DNA from: Candidatus Gastranaerophilales bacterium
Lineage (GTDB): Bacteria; Cyanobacteriota; Vampirovibrionia; Gastranaerophilales; Gastranaerophilaceae
Assembly: GCA_944327245.1 (NCBI GenBank)
Contig: CALVHD010000002.1
Location: 45,634-109,633 of the forward strand
Direction: 5' to 3'
DNA: 64,000 bases
In this document: positions 55,424 through 64,000 of the stretch, piece by piece
Layout of the letters: each line of letters starts with the position of its first letter
How positions within the stretch are numbered: position 1 is the first letter of the stretch
The notes under the pieces: model-generated
What the model saw: the letters and a program-made list of their open reading frames with translations, nothing else
Databases searched by the model: none
What the model was told of the DNA's origin: nothing
Made by a program: the position numbers and the translations under genes

Positions 55424-56338
55424 TTACACTCGCAAATGTTTCTTTATGCTTAAGAAGCTTCCTATCGAACTAAAAGCTACTCCAAGAGTCAATACACTAA
55501 ATAGTACGGTAAATTGTGCCATCGGGTCAATCGAAATCATGAAAAATTCATGCATTTTTATGATATATTTTTGCACAATATCAACAGGAATTATGGCAAC
55601 TAAAGCGCCCAAAAAACCATAAATCGCACCTTGTAAAATCAAAGGTGTTTTAATATACCAATTAGATACGCCCATCAAGCGCATAATTTCTATTTCTTCT
55701 TTTCTTGATTGAATTACTAATTCTATTGTGTTGTTAATTATTGCAATAGTCAAAATACAAACAATTACGACAAAAACAAGCGTTGCAGTATTAATAATTG
55801 CATTTATCATTTCGAATTTTTGTACCAAATCTTTTGCATAACTTGTATCATTAACTCCATCTATTTTCTTTAAATCATTCATAACAGAGTTAATATTTTT
55901 AGTGCTGTCAAGTTTAACATGCAAAGTATCAGGCAGAGGATTATTAATATCAGGAACATCAATTTCTTTTTTCAATTCCGCCCAAGAAGTATCTTTTGAA
56001 ATATATGAAACCTTTTTCACATGATCCAAAGCTCTGACTTTTGTTATTGTTTCATTAATATTTGCGCTTGGAGATAAATACGCGCTCACTTCAAGAGCTG
56101 AACCCATAGAATTAACAAAAGAATTAACAGCCAGAGTAACTCTGAAAATTGAACCGAAAATAGTTAATATGGCAGCAATAGTTGTAATAATTGCAATATT
56201 AACAAGCCCTGTTTGGGCTATCCCTTTTACTGTTTCCATTAAAATTCTATATGAAATTCTTATTTCACTCATCCAATCTTTTGGAATATGAGTTTTAACT
56301 CTTTGTTTAAGATTTTGATTTCTAACTTTTCTAGTCAT
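55424..56338 (-). CDS. ftsX: Cell division ABC-like protein FtsX
   Basis: 304 residues with the FtsX layout: basic cytoplasmic start, helix 1 (about 45-70), a periplasmic loop (about 75-185) with the SAYLSP and VSYISKDTSWAELK segments, then three C-terminal helices and RKEEIEIMRLMGVSNWYIK at the coupling region. FtsEX transmits ATP state to periplasmic wall hydrolases through the loop. It overlaps ftsE by 8 bp. Confidence 0.95.
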   Translation of the reverse strand: MTRKVRNQNLKQRVKTHIPKDWMSEIRISYRILMETVKGIAQTGLVNIAIITTIAAILTIFGSIFRVTLAVNSFVNSMGSALEVSAYLSPSANINETITKVRALDHVKKVSYISKDTSWAELKKEIDVPDINNPLPDTLHVKLDSTKNINSVMNDLKKIDGVNDTSYAKDLVQKFEMINAIINTATLVFVVIVCILTIAIINNTIELVIQSRKEEIEIMRLMGVSNWYIKTPLILQGAIYGFLGALVAIIPVDIVQKYIIKMHEFFMISIDPMAQFTVLFSVLTLGVAFSSIGSFLSIKKHLRV

Positions 56339-57005
56339 ATGTTCCTGCTTGAATATCTCTGATTACTTGTCCATGGTCAAGAGTTATAACTCTTTTTCTA
56401 AAATAATTTACCATTGCTTGATCGTGAGTAGAAACTAAAATTGTAATTCCTCTTTGATTTACTTGTTCTAAAATTTGCATTACTTCAAGAGAATTCTTAG
56501 GATCTAAATTTCCGGTAGGTTCATCTGCAATTAACAACGGAGGCCCGTTTACAATTGCACGAGCAATTGAAACCCTTTGCTGTTCGCCTCCGGATAACTC
56601 ACAAGGTTTTGAACGATATTTATCCTCTAAACCAACAACCTTTAGCGCGCCCATTACCCTTGATTCAATTTCACGAGAAGAAATTCCCATTGTTCGAATA
56701 ACATAAGCAATATTATCATACACCGTATGATTTTGAAGCAATTTATAATCTTGAAAAACTATTCCCATACACCTTCTCAAACTTGGAATTTTGTTTGGTG
56801 CAAGATTTCCTATATCAATTCCTGCAACATAAACATTTCCTCTTGTCGGGCGCTCTTCAAGATATAACATTTTCATTAAAGTTGACTTACCTGCTCCAGA
56901 TGAACCAACCAAAAACACAAACTCACCAGGCTGAATATGTAAATTAATCCCTCTTAGAGCATATTTGTTTTTATATTGTTTAACTAAATCTCTTACAACT
57001 ATCAT
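56331..57005 (-). CDS. ftsE: Cell division ATPase FtsE
   Basis: 224 residues: Walker A GSSGAGKST (34-42), Q-loop VFQDYKLL, signature LSGGEQQRVSIARAI, Walker B LLIADEPTGNLDP, H-loop STHD. The PTGNLDP variant is typical of FtsE/LolD-type ATPases. Its ATG overlaps the stop of the transketolase gene by 4 bp and its end overlaps ftsX by 8 bp. Confidence 0.95.
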   Translation of the reverse strand: MIVVRDLVKQYKNKYALRGINLHIQPGEFVFLVGSSGAGKSTLMKMLYLEERPTRGNVYVAGIDIGNLAPNKIPSLRRCMGIVFQDYKLLQNHTVYDNIAYVIRTMGISSREIESRVMGALKVVGLEDKYRSKPCELSGGEQQRVSIARAIVNGPPLLIADEPTGNLDPKNSLEVMQILEQVNQRGITILVSTHDQAMVNYFRKRVITLDHGQVIRDIQAGTYD

Positions 57006-57955
57006 CTTACATCCATGAATTTAATTATTTTCTCATAAATTTTATTACTTGTTAGACCATAAAATTCCATCAGCTGTCTTTGTTCGCCGGATTGACCAAA
57101 AGTATCTTCAGTTCCAATCCTATAAACTTTTGTCGGCATATGTTGACATAAAGACTCACACACAGCAGAACCAAGACCGCCAATAACACTGTGATTTTCT
57201 ACAACAACAACTTTTCTTGTTTTAGCTGCACTTTCTTTTAAGGCAAGATGGTGAAAAGGTTTAACAACAGGATAATGTAAAACATCAGCCTCAATTCCGA
57301 CTTCATGAAGCTTTTTAGCGGTATTTAAAACTTCAATCAACGTTTCCCCGTTTGAAACAATTGTTATATCTTTGCCATCTCTTAATTTTAATCCTGCAAC
57401 AGGATTAAAAACATATTCTTTTGAATCAAATATGGTTTTCAGATTTGTTCTTGGTATTCTGATATACATAGGACCTGATGTATTCGCAGCATATTCAATA
57501 ACCTGCTTAACTTCAGTACAATCAGCAGGAACAATAACTTTCATATCAGGTATGGAGCGCATAAATGAAATATCTTCCAATGCCTGATGGGAAGCACCGT
57601 CTTCTCCGACAGTTATTCCGCCATGGGTGGCTATTATTTTTACATTTAATTTTGAATAACAAATTGTATTTCTAACTTGATCTAAACATCTTGCGGTTGC
57701 AAACATTGCAAAAGAACTTGCAAAAGCAATCTTACCTCCGTATGCAAGCCCTGCGGCTGTTCCCATCATGTCTTGTTCTGCTATTCCGCAATTAAAAAAT
57801 CTGTCAGGAAACTTCTGTGCAAATTTACATGTCTGCGTTGAACATGATAAATCTGCATCCAAAACAACAATATTATGGTTTTTTTCCCCTAACTCGATAA
57901 GCGTTTCACCATATGTGTTTCTTGGAGATTTAATTTCATCGATATTGCTTAACAT
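57002..57955 (-). CDS. Transketolase, C-terminal subunit
   Basis: 317 residues holding the pyrimidine-binding and C-terminal domains: VVLDADLSCST, FFNCGIAEQDMMGTAAGLA (the catalytic Glu region), THGGITVGEDGASHQALEDI, then the third domain with VVENHSVIGGLGSAVCE. It pairs with the separate N-terminal subunit just upstream to make thiamine-dependent transketolase for the non-oxidative pentose phosphate route. Overlaps its partner by 7 bp. Confidence 0.93.
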   Translation of the reverse strand: MLSNIDEIKSPRNTYGETLIELGEKNHNIVVLDADLSCSTQTCKFAQKFPDRFFNCGIAEQDMMGTAAGLAYGGKIAFASSFAMFATARCLDQVRNTICYSKLNVKIIATHGGITVGEDGASHQALEDISFMRSIPDMKVIVPADCTEVKQVIEYAANTSGPMYIRIPRTNLKTIFDSKEYVFNPVAGLKLRDGKDITIVSNGETLIEVLNTAKKLHEVGIEADVLHYPVVKPFHHLALKESAAKTRKVVVVENHSVIGGLGSAVCESLCQHMPTKVYRIGTEDTFGQSGEQRQLMEFYGLTSNKIYEKIIKFMDVR

Positions 57956-58752
57956 AATTCCTCCAATGCTTTTTCTAATTGTTCATCATTTGGAGCTTTT
58001 CCATGCCAAGCAGGATTATTTTCCATAAATGATACACCTTTTCCTTTGACGGTATTTGCAATAATAGCACATAATTTATCTGAATTCTTAGCCTCTGTCA
58101 GAGTTGCTTCAATTTGTTCGTAATTATGTCCGTCAATAGAATAAACTTCAAAACCAAAAGCCTTTAATTTTTCATCCAATGGTTCTAATGTCTTGACATC
58201 CTGAACGCAGCCGTCAATTTGCAAATTATTTTTATCAATTATAACTACAAGGTTTTTAAGCTTCTTGCTATAAGCGTTCATTAAACTTTCCCAGACGCTT
58301 CCTTCTTGCATTTCGCCATCACCCATCAACACAAAAACCTTTGAATTAAGATTATCCAGTCTAAGTGCAAGTGCCAATCCAACTCCAATTGAAAGACCTT
58401 GTCCTAAAGAACCTGTAGAAACTTCAATCCCTGGGAGTTTAACTCTTGAAGAAGGATGACCTTGAAGTTTTGAACCCAAAACTCTAAATCCGCTCAATAA
58501 ATCAAGCGGAAAATATCCGCAATGCGCTAATGTTGCATATAATGCAGGGCTAGCATGACCTTTTGATAAAATAAATCTGTCTCTTTTACTAAAATCAGGA
58601 GCTTTATCCCAATCTTTCGGAACATTCATAATTTTTTTATACAATACAGCTAAAATATCAACACAGGATAGAGCCCCGCCGGGGTGTCCTGATTTTGCAT
58701 TATGAACCATTTTTAGGATATCCTGCCTAATTGCATTTGTCAGAGTTTTCAA
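57949..58752 (-). CDS. Transketolase, N-terminal subunit
   Basis: 267 residues covering the thiamine pyrophosphate domain: VHNAKSGHPGGALSCVDIL, RFILSKGHASPALYA, TGSLGQGLSIGVGLALA and the cofactor motif GDGEMQEG...NLVVIIDKNN. Split transketolases are common in anaerobes. It lies 4 bp after the tagA-like gene and overlaps the C-terminal subunit by 7 bp, so equimolar expression is likely. Confidence 0.93.
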   Translation of the reverse strand: MKTLTNAIRQDILKMVHNAKSGHPGGALSCVDILAVLYKKIMNVPKDWDKAPDFSKRDRFILSKGHASPALYATLAHCGYFPLDLLSGFRVLGSKLQGHPSSRVKLPGIEVSTGSLGQGLSIGVGLALALRLDNLNSKVFVLMGDGEMQEGSVWESLMNAYSKKLKNLVVIIDKNNLQIDGCVQDVKTLEPLDEKLKAFGFEVYSIDGHNYEQIEATLTEAKNSDKLCAIIANTVKGKGVSFMENNPAWHGKAPNDEQLEKALEELC

Positions 58753-58756
58753 AATA

Positions 58757-59488
58757 TCAGCCCTTCTTTGCTATAGTACTAATTATACACTTTATTAAAA
58801 ATAATGGCAAAACGGGAAAGATTCTCTTAAATCTTTCAGGTTGCAATACCGTTCTATATAACCATTCAAGTCCAAGTTTTTGATATATTTTGGGTGATTC
58901 TTTAACAAGCCCTGAAAATACATCAAAAGCACCGCCTATACCAACCATTACAGCTCCGTGAAGTTGTTTTTTTAATTCAACAATAAACTTCTCTTGTCTT
59001 GGAGAACCAAGTCCCACCAAAATTATATCGGGAGCTTTTTCTTTAATTTCAGCTATTATTTCATCGTCATTATCAAAATATCCGTTTCTTGAATAAACTA
59101 TATTTAACAAAGGATATTTTTTTAAAAAATTTTCACAAGTTTTTTTAACTACTTCTTCCCTTGCACCTATAAACGCAATTTTAAGGTTTTTTTGTGCTGC
59201 TTCTTTAACAAGCAATCTTGCAAAATCTACCCCTCTTATTTGATCTTGATTGATACCCTGAAGTTTCAATGCAATTTTCATTCCAACGCTGTCTATGATG
59301 TTCATTTCCGAATTGCATACAATATCAAAAAAATCTTTATCTTTCTGCGCATTCATAACCATTTCGGGGTTAATTGTAATTATGTGAAAATTTCTTTTTT
59401 CACTAAGCGCACATCTAACCTTATCAATAGCCTCATCTGCATTATATAAATCAATAGGACAATTTAAAACAGTTGCTCTCTTTTTCAT
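58757..59488 (-). CDS. WecG/TagA/CpsF-family glycosyltransferase
   Basis: 243 residues (GT26): INPEMVMNAQKD, MNIIDSVGMKIALK with the conserved Asp, IAFIGAREEVVKK, ILVGLGSPRQEKFI and the C-terminal RRI-type GLEWLYRTVLQPERFKRI. Members transfer ManNAc or ManNAcA to lipid-linked GlcNAc in teichoic acid or enterobacterial common antigen synthesis. The C-terminal helix is basic and membrane-associating. First gene of the operon ending in HDOD. The divergent neighbour is a Gfo/Idh oxidoreductase, possibly also sugar-related. Confidence 0.9.
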   Translation of the reverse strand: MKKRATVLNCPIDLYNADEAIDKVRCALSEKRNFHIITINPEMVMNAQKDKDFFDIVCNSEMNIIDSVGMKIALKLQGINQDQIRGVDFARLLVKEAAQKNLKIAFIGAREEVVKKTCENFLKKYPLLNIVYSRNGYFDNDDEIIAEIKEKAPDIILVGLGSPRQEKFIVELKKQLHGAVMVGIGGAFDVFSGLVKESPKIYQKLGLEWLYRTVLQPERFKRIFPVLPLFLIKCIISTIAKKG

Positions 59489-59603
59489 ATTTTTATACTA
59501 ACATAAATCTAAAATTTTTGAAAATTTGCAACAATAATATTAATTATTAATTATTTGTTTTATAATTTTATCAGTAGGAAGTACATAAAATAGGAAAAAA
59601 TAA

Positions 59604-60596
59604 ATGAAAAAATGTGTGGCAGTTGTTGGCTGTGGAATATGGGGTAAAAATATAGTCAGAAATTTCTATAATCTGGGCGCATTACACAGCGTATGCGATT
59701 TAGACAAAGAAAACCTTAAAATGATTAATGAGTTATATTCAGATGTTCAAACAACAAGTGATTTTGAAGGATTGTTAAATAATCCCGAAGTTAAGGCATT
59801 TTGTATTGTTACTCCAAGTCACACACATTTTTCGTTAGTTAGAAAAGCGCTTTTGGCTCATAAACATGTTTATGTTGAAAAACCAATTTCAACATCAAGC
59901 AAAGAAGCGCTTGAACTCAAAGAATTGGCAGAAAAAATGAATGTAAAACTGCTTGTCGGACATCTGCTATTGTATCATCCGGCCGTTAACAGATTAAAAA
60001 TGCTTATTGCGCAAGGAGTTTTAGGTGAAATAAAATATGCTCAATCAGACAGGTTAAATATTAACTATTTTAAAAACGATAGAAGTGTAATGTGGGATTT
60101 AGCACCCCATGATGTTTCAATGATTGCACATGTAACAGGAAAGGCGCCTCTAAAAGTATTAAATGCAGTTGGTGTAGCAAGCGAATTTGAAAATATTTTT
60201 GATATAACTCATCTTACAATTGAATTCGAAGATGGTTTAATAGGGCAAGTTTCAGACAGTTGGATTCATCCTCAGAAAAGAGTTGCCCTTCTGGTTAGAG
60301 GCACAAAAGCAACAGCAATATTAGATGACACACTGCAAGAAGGTAAATTAAAGGTTTATGATAACAAAAAAAATTCACAAAAAGATATTGAAATTTTTGA
60401 CTATTTAGAAATTGAACCTTTAAAATTAGAATGTCAGCATTTTTTAAATTGCATAGAGCATGATAAAACTCCTCGTTCAGACGGCGAAAATGGCTATATG
60501 ATAGTAAAAATTTTAGAAAGTGCTGAAAATATAATGCTTGGGTCTAAAAAAGAAGCACTGGATAATCACGAGTTTAAAATCTCCCGCAGTAAATAA
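59604..60596 (+). CDS. Gfo/Idh/MocA-family oxidoreductase
   Basis: 330 residues: Rossmann loop GCGIWG (9-14), the family motif VEKP (91-94) with the catalytic Lys, WDLAPHDVSMI, and an alpha/beta C-domain. Similarity in pattern to UDP-N-acetylhexosaminuronate dehydrogenases of surface polysaccharide pathways suggests a nucleotide-sugar substrate, which is inference. AGGAAA precedes the ATG. The stop is immediately followed by the structured RNA region. Confidence 0.88.
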   Translation: MKKCVAVVGCGIWGKNIVRNFYNLGALHSVCDLDKENLKMINELYSDVQTTSDFEGLLNNPEVKAFCIVTPSHTHFSLVRKALLAHKHVYVEKPISTSSKEALELKELAEKMNVKLLVGHLLLYHPAVNRLKMLIAQGVLGEIKYAQSDRLNINYFKNDRSVMWDLAPHDVSMIAHVTGKAPLKVLNAVGVASEFENIFDITHLTIEFEDGLIGQVSDSWIHPQKRVALLVRGTKATAILDDTLQEGKLKVYDNKKNSQKDIEIFDYLEIEPLKLECQHFLNCIEHDKTPRSDGENGYMIVKILESAENIMLGSKKEALDNHEFKISRSK

Positions 60597-60752
60597 CCCC
60601 AAGCAAACGAGCCTTAGTTCACAGGGTGAACTTGAATGCGTAAGCCAGAGTGAAGACCAAAACGAAGAGTTTTGGTCGTAACTGTTGATAGGCGACGTAA
60701 GAGTTTTGCTTTTTTGCAAAACTCCACAGGAGCAAAAGAGTGCAGCTTGGGG
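60597..60752 (+). ncRNA. Candidate structured RNA, unit 1
   Basis: The long-range stem CCCCAAGC (60597-60604) / GCTTGGGG (60745-60752) encloses three perfect hairpins. These are GTTCAC / GTGAAC (60617-60631), GACCAAAAC / GTTTTGGTC (60655-60677) and GAGTTTTGC / GCAAAACTC (60701-60724). A GC-GTAA-GC tetraloop-like spot is also present at 60639-60646. The last stem is flanked by GACGTAA and CACAGGAG. The stretch is visibly richer in G and C than its surroundings, with no credible reading frame. The layout is reminiscent of omega-RNA (HEARO) elements of IscB/IsrB loci, but no such gene is here. Strand is assigned tentatively. Confidence 0.55.
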
Positions 60753-60960
60753 CATAGGTGTGAAGAACCTTTGAAAGTCGAGTCTTAGTCCGACTGACTT
60801 AGACGAGAATAAAAAGGCGCAAGGATGTGAGCAATAGCACAGCAAGCGTTGAGCTTGGTGGGCTATTGCGACACTGGACTAAAGTGACGTAAGAATTTGC
60901 GCAAGCGCAAATTCCACAGGAACAGTTGTGACGGCAAGCGTTGAGCTTGGCGCAAAGCAC
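60753..60960 (+). ncRNA. Candidate structured RNA, unit 2
   Basis: Continues unit 1. Stems: GTCTTAGTC / GACTTAGAC (one mismatch, about 60782-60804) and GCAATAGC / GCTATTGC (60831-60869) enclosing CAAGC / GCTTG. Next come GAATTTGCG / CGCAAATTC (60893-60914) and a second CAAGC / GCTTG hairpin (60935-60949). The 60886-60922 part repeats the GACGTAA-stem-CACAGGA motif of unit 1 with a different stem sequence but the same pairing. The rest of the gap to 61065 is AT-rich and holds a CTTATTT / AAATAAG hairpin (60997-61014). Confidence 0.5.
60842..60950 (+). repeat. 17-nt direct repeat forming a small hairpin, two copies
   Basis: GCAAGCGTTGAGCTTGG occurs identically at 60842-60858 and 60934-60950; each folds as CAAGC-gttga-GCTTG. 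Confidence 0.8.
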
Positions 60961-61065
60961 TAAACAAAGACCCAATTCACATAATTAATTGCTTAACTTA
61001 TTTTAACAAATAAGCAAAATATTAAATTCAATATTTTTGTAAATTTGCATAACTAGAAGGACAAT

Positions 61066-61920
61066 ATGAAAATACAAAACAACACAATTAATTTTTGTCA
61101 TTCAAAATATGAAAATAAAGATAAACTACGGCCTGACAACAAAAAAATTACAGGCCAAGTACTTTCAGGTGATGAATTTTTCATCAACATGACCAACTAT
61201 GGAAAAAACTACCCATGGGAAAAATGCATGCAAGCAGTAACATATAACACATCAAAAGCAATCTCAAAAGGCATACCTTTTTCACTAATTTTAAAATATG
61301 TTGAATTTTGCGTAAATCAAATAAATATGTATTTATATGATTTTAATAAAGATTACGGGGTAAAAAGAAAATGCAGTCACTGTTTTAGAGTTAAAATCGG
61401 AAAAAGAGGAACAGAATACTATGAAAGGTACTACAGAAAAATCAACGCACTCGGCGAAAGTAATTGCTTTAACAAAGATATAACATATAGCCCAAAACCC
61501 AACAAAGAAAATAAAAACGCCAATACTTGCCAAATGACAATAACAGACTGGTATTTCTCACCCGTGCCGGTTATAGATATTTTCAATGAAGAACCAAAAG
61601 TTTATAAGATTTCAAATTTATCTTTAGCAAAAAAAGAATATAAAAGATTAAAAAAAATCAAAAATCCAACACTAAAAGACATTATGCGCACTTGTGCAAC
61701 AATTCAATGGCTCATTGCGCAAGAAACACCATATTTAAGAGGGAGCGATTCTATTGCTAATATTCTTACAAAATCAATAATGCACGCATACAATATCCGT
61801 ATTAGCCCCGTAAAAGAAGGAGTAAGCCTTGATTTTGAAGCATTTGACACAGATTTAGATGAATACATTGAAAAATATCCTGACTTTTTTAAAGAAAAAC
61901 CATGTAAAATCATAACATAA
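61066..61920 (+). CDS. Unknown protein with PYLRGSDSI motif
   Basis: 284 residues, no signal peptide or membrane helix. N-terminal 40 residues polar with INFCHSKY; a helical part (about 45-95); a Cys pair CSHC near 104-107; and a C-terminal helical region with WLIAQETPYLRGSDSIANIL and VSLDFEAF. The P-x2-RGS-x3-I pattern followed by a DxEAF-like segment recalls helical domains found in some bacterial effectors, a weak resemblance. AGAAGGA precedes the ATG. It lies between the structured RNA and the rRNA operon end. Confidence 0.55.
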   Translation: MKIQNNTINFCHSKYENKDKLRPDNKKITGQVLSGDEFFINMTNYGKNYPWEKCMQAVTYNTSKAISKGIPFSLILKYVEFCVNQINMYLYDFNKDYGVKRKCSHCFRVKIGKRGTEYYERYYRKINALGESNCFNKDITYSPKPNKENKNANTCQMTITDWYFSPVPVIDIFNEEPKVYKISNLSLAKKEYKRLKKIKNPTLKDIMRTCATIQWLIAQETPYLRGSDSIANILTKSIMHAYNIRISPVKEGVSLDFEAFDTDLDEYIEKYPDFFKEKPCKIIT

Positions 61921-61949
61921 AAAAGCTCTCAAAATTCTTGAGAGCTTTT
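61921..61949. terminator. Terminator shared by the unknown gene and the rRNA operon
   Basis: AAAAGCTCTCAA / TTGAGAGCTTTT, 12-bp perfect stem with a 5-nt loop. It sits directly after the stop of the plus-strand gene and just beyond the 5S 3' end on the minus strand. Confidence 0.88.
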
Positions 61950-61964
61950 AAATGATAAATATAG

Positions 61965-62082
61965 GATCTGGCAACGACCTATCTTCCCGGGAGGCTACCC
62001 TCCGAGTATTGTCGGCGATGAAAGTCTTTACGACCGTGTTCGGGATGGGAACGGGTGGTGTCCTTTCTCTTTGTCACCAGAA
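61965..62082 (-). rRNA. rrf: 5S ribosomal RNA
   Basis: On the minus strand the sequence contains CCCGTTCCCATCCCGAACAC, the hallmark of 5S loops B-C. The terminal helix TCTGGTGAC / GTTGCCAGA closes it at 62081 and 61967. Length about 117 nt; ends are set from the terminal helix and may be off by one or two bases. It lies about 125 bp after 23S. Confidence 0.93.
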
Positions 62083-62207
62083 AACTTGTTTTCAAAACTG
62101 CATTTTTTATGAAATTAGCAGTTTCAAGGCAGTTTTCTTATGCCGTGCACTAAAGATTGCACAATAATGTAATTTGTCTTTATGACCTTGATAACCTTAT
62201 GGTTTTC

Positions 62208-64000
<1,793 letters not shown>

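Noticed and set aside
60513..60845. A minus-strand frame of about 110 codons across the RNA region
   Set aside because: It overlaps the oxidoreductase gene antisense, has no ribosome site and odd composition; stems and covariation explain the sequence better.

Overview
The window is AT-rich bacterial chromosome using the standard code. It encodes a diderm, strictly anaerobic or fermentative, potentially flagellated bacterium. Evidence: class III ribonucleotide reductase (NrdD/NrdG), a short rubredoxin and an acyl-CoA dehydratase activase-type protein (anaerobe traits); Skp/OmpH, a TolC-type channel, an MlaE-type permease and an S-layer-homology protein (outer membrane, cyanobacterial-style); FliJ, FliK, FlgD and FlgE (flagellum). 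With several proteins that look clade-restricted, the best guess is a non-photosynthetic relative of Cyanobacteria (Vampirovibrionia/Melainabacteria, Gastranaerophilales-like). This lineage call is inference and has not been tested by a search.

Layout. 1-8 kb: 3' end of a shikimate dehydrogenase gene, a prepilin-like protein, then leftward nrdD-nrdG, nadE-skp and a DUF4127 protein. 8-15.2 kb: a rightward wall operon murF-mraY-murD-ftsW-murG with folC in the last position. 15.2-18.7 kb: a clade-type protein, a glycosyltransferase-like membrane protein lacking the usual DxD, and an MlaE permease. 18.8-24 kb: flagellar fliJ-fliK-flgD-flgE. 24-28.5 kb: leftward dnaJ-like, queE and a basic amino acid decarboxylase; two tandem paralogous membrane proteins; tRNA-Arg(CCG). 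28.8-36.9 kb: gcvPB-queA, a SIMPL protein, PBP1A, an SLH protein and a beta-lactamase-fold hydrolase. 37-44.6 kb: diguanylate cyclase-hisF, then a complete tripartite ABC-2 exporter (TolC-like, HlyD-like, tandem ATPase, two permeases). 44.6-54.6 kb: mixed housekeeping genes (rubredoxin, metG, ruvC, mtnA, infC, a phosphohexomutase) with several unknown proteins. 54.6-59.5 kb: leftward wecG/tagA - split transketolase - ftsEX - HDOD operon. 59.6-61.9 kb: an oxidoreductase, a 0.36-kb structured-RNA region and an unknown protein. 61.9-64 kb: 5S and the 3' part of 23S rRNA on the minus strand.

The wall genes (murF to murG, PBP1A, ftsEX, the tagA-type transferase) dominate the window. Translation and RNA genes are scattered (infC with an ATT start, metG, queA, queE, tRNA-Arg). 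The most unusual features are these. (1) The intergenic region 60597-60960 holds many hairpins, including two copies of a motif whose stems differ by compensatory changes. (2) A 16-bp inverted repeat is at once the metG terminator and the promoter/start codon of ruvC, with a predicted leaderless mRNA. (3) The tRNA-Arg appears to replace the G19-C56 elbow pair by A19-U56. (4) Small families of unknown membrane or secreted proteins share N-terminal or internal motifs.
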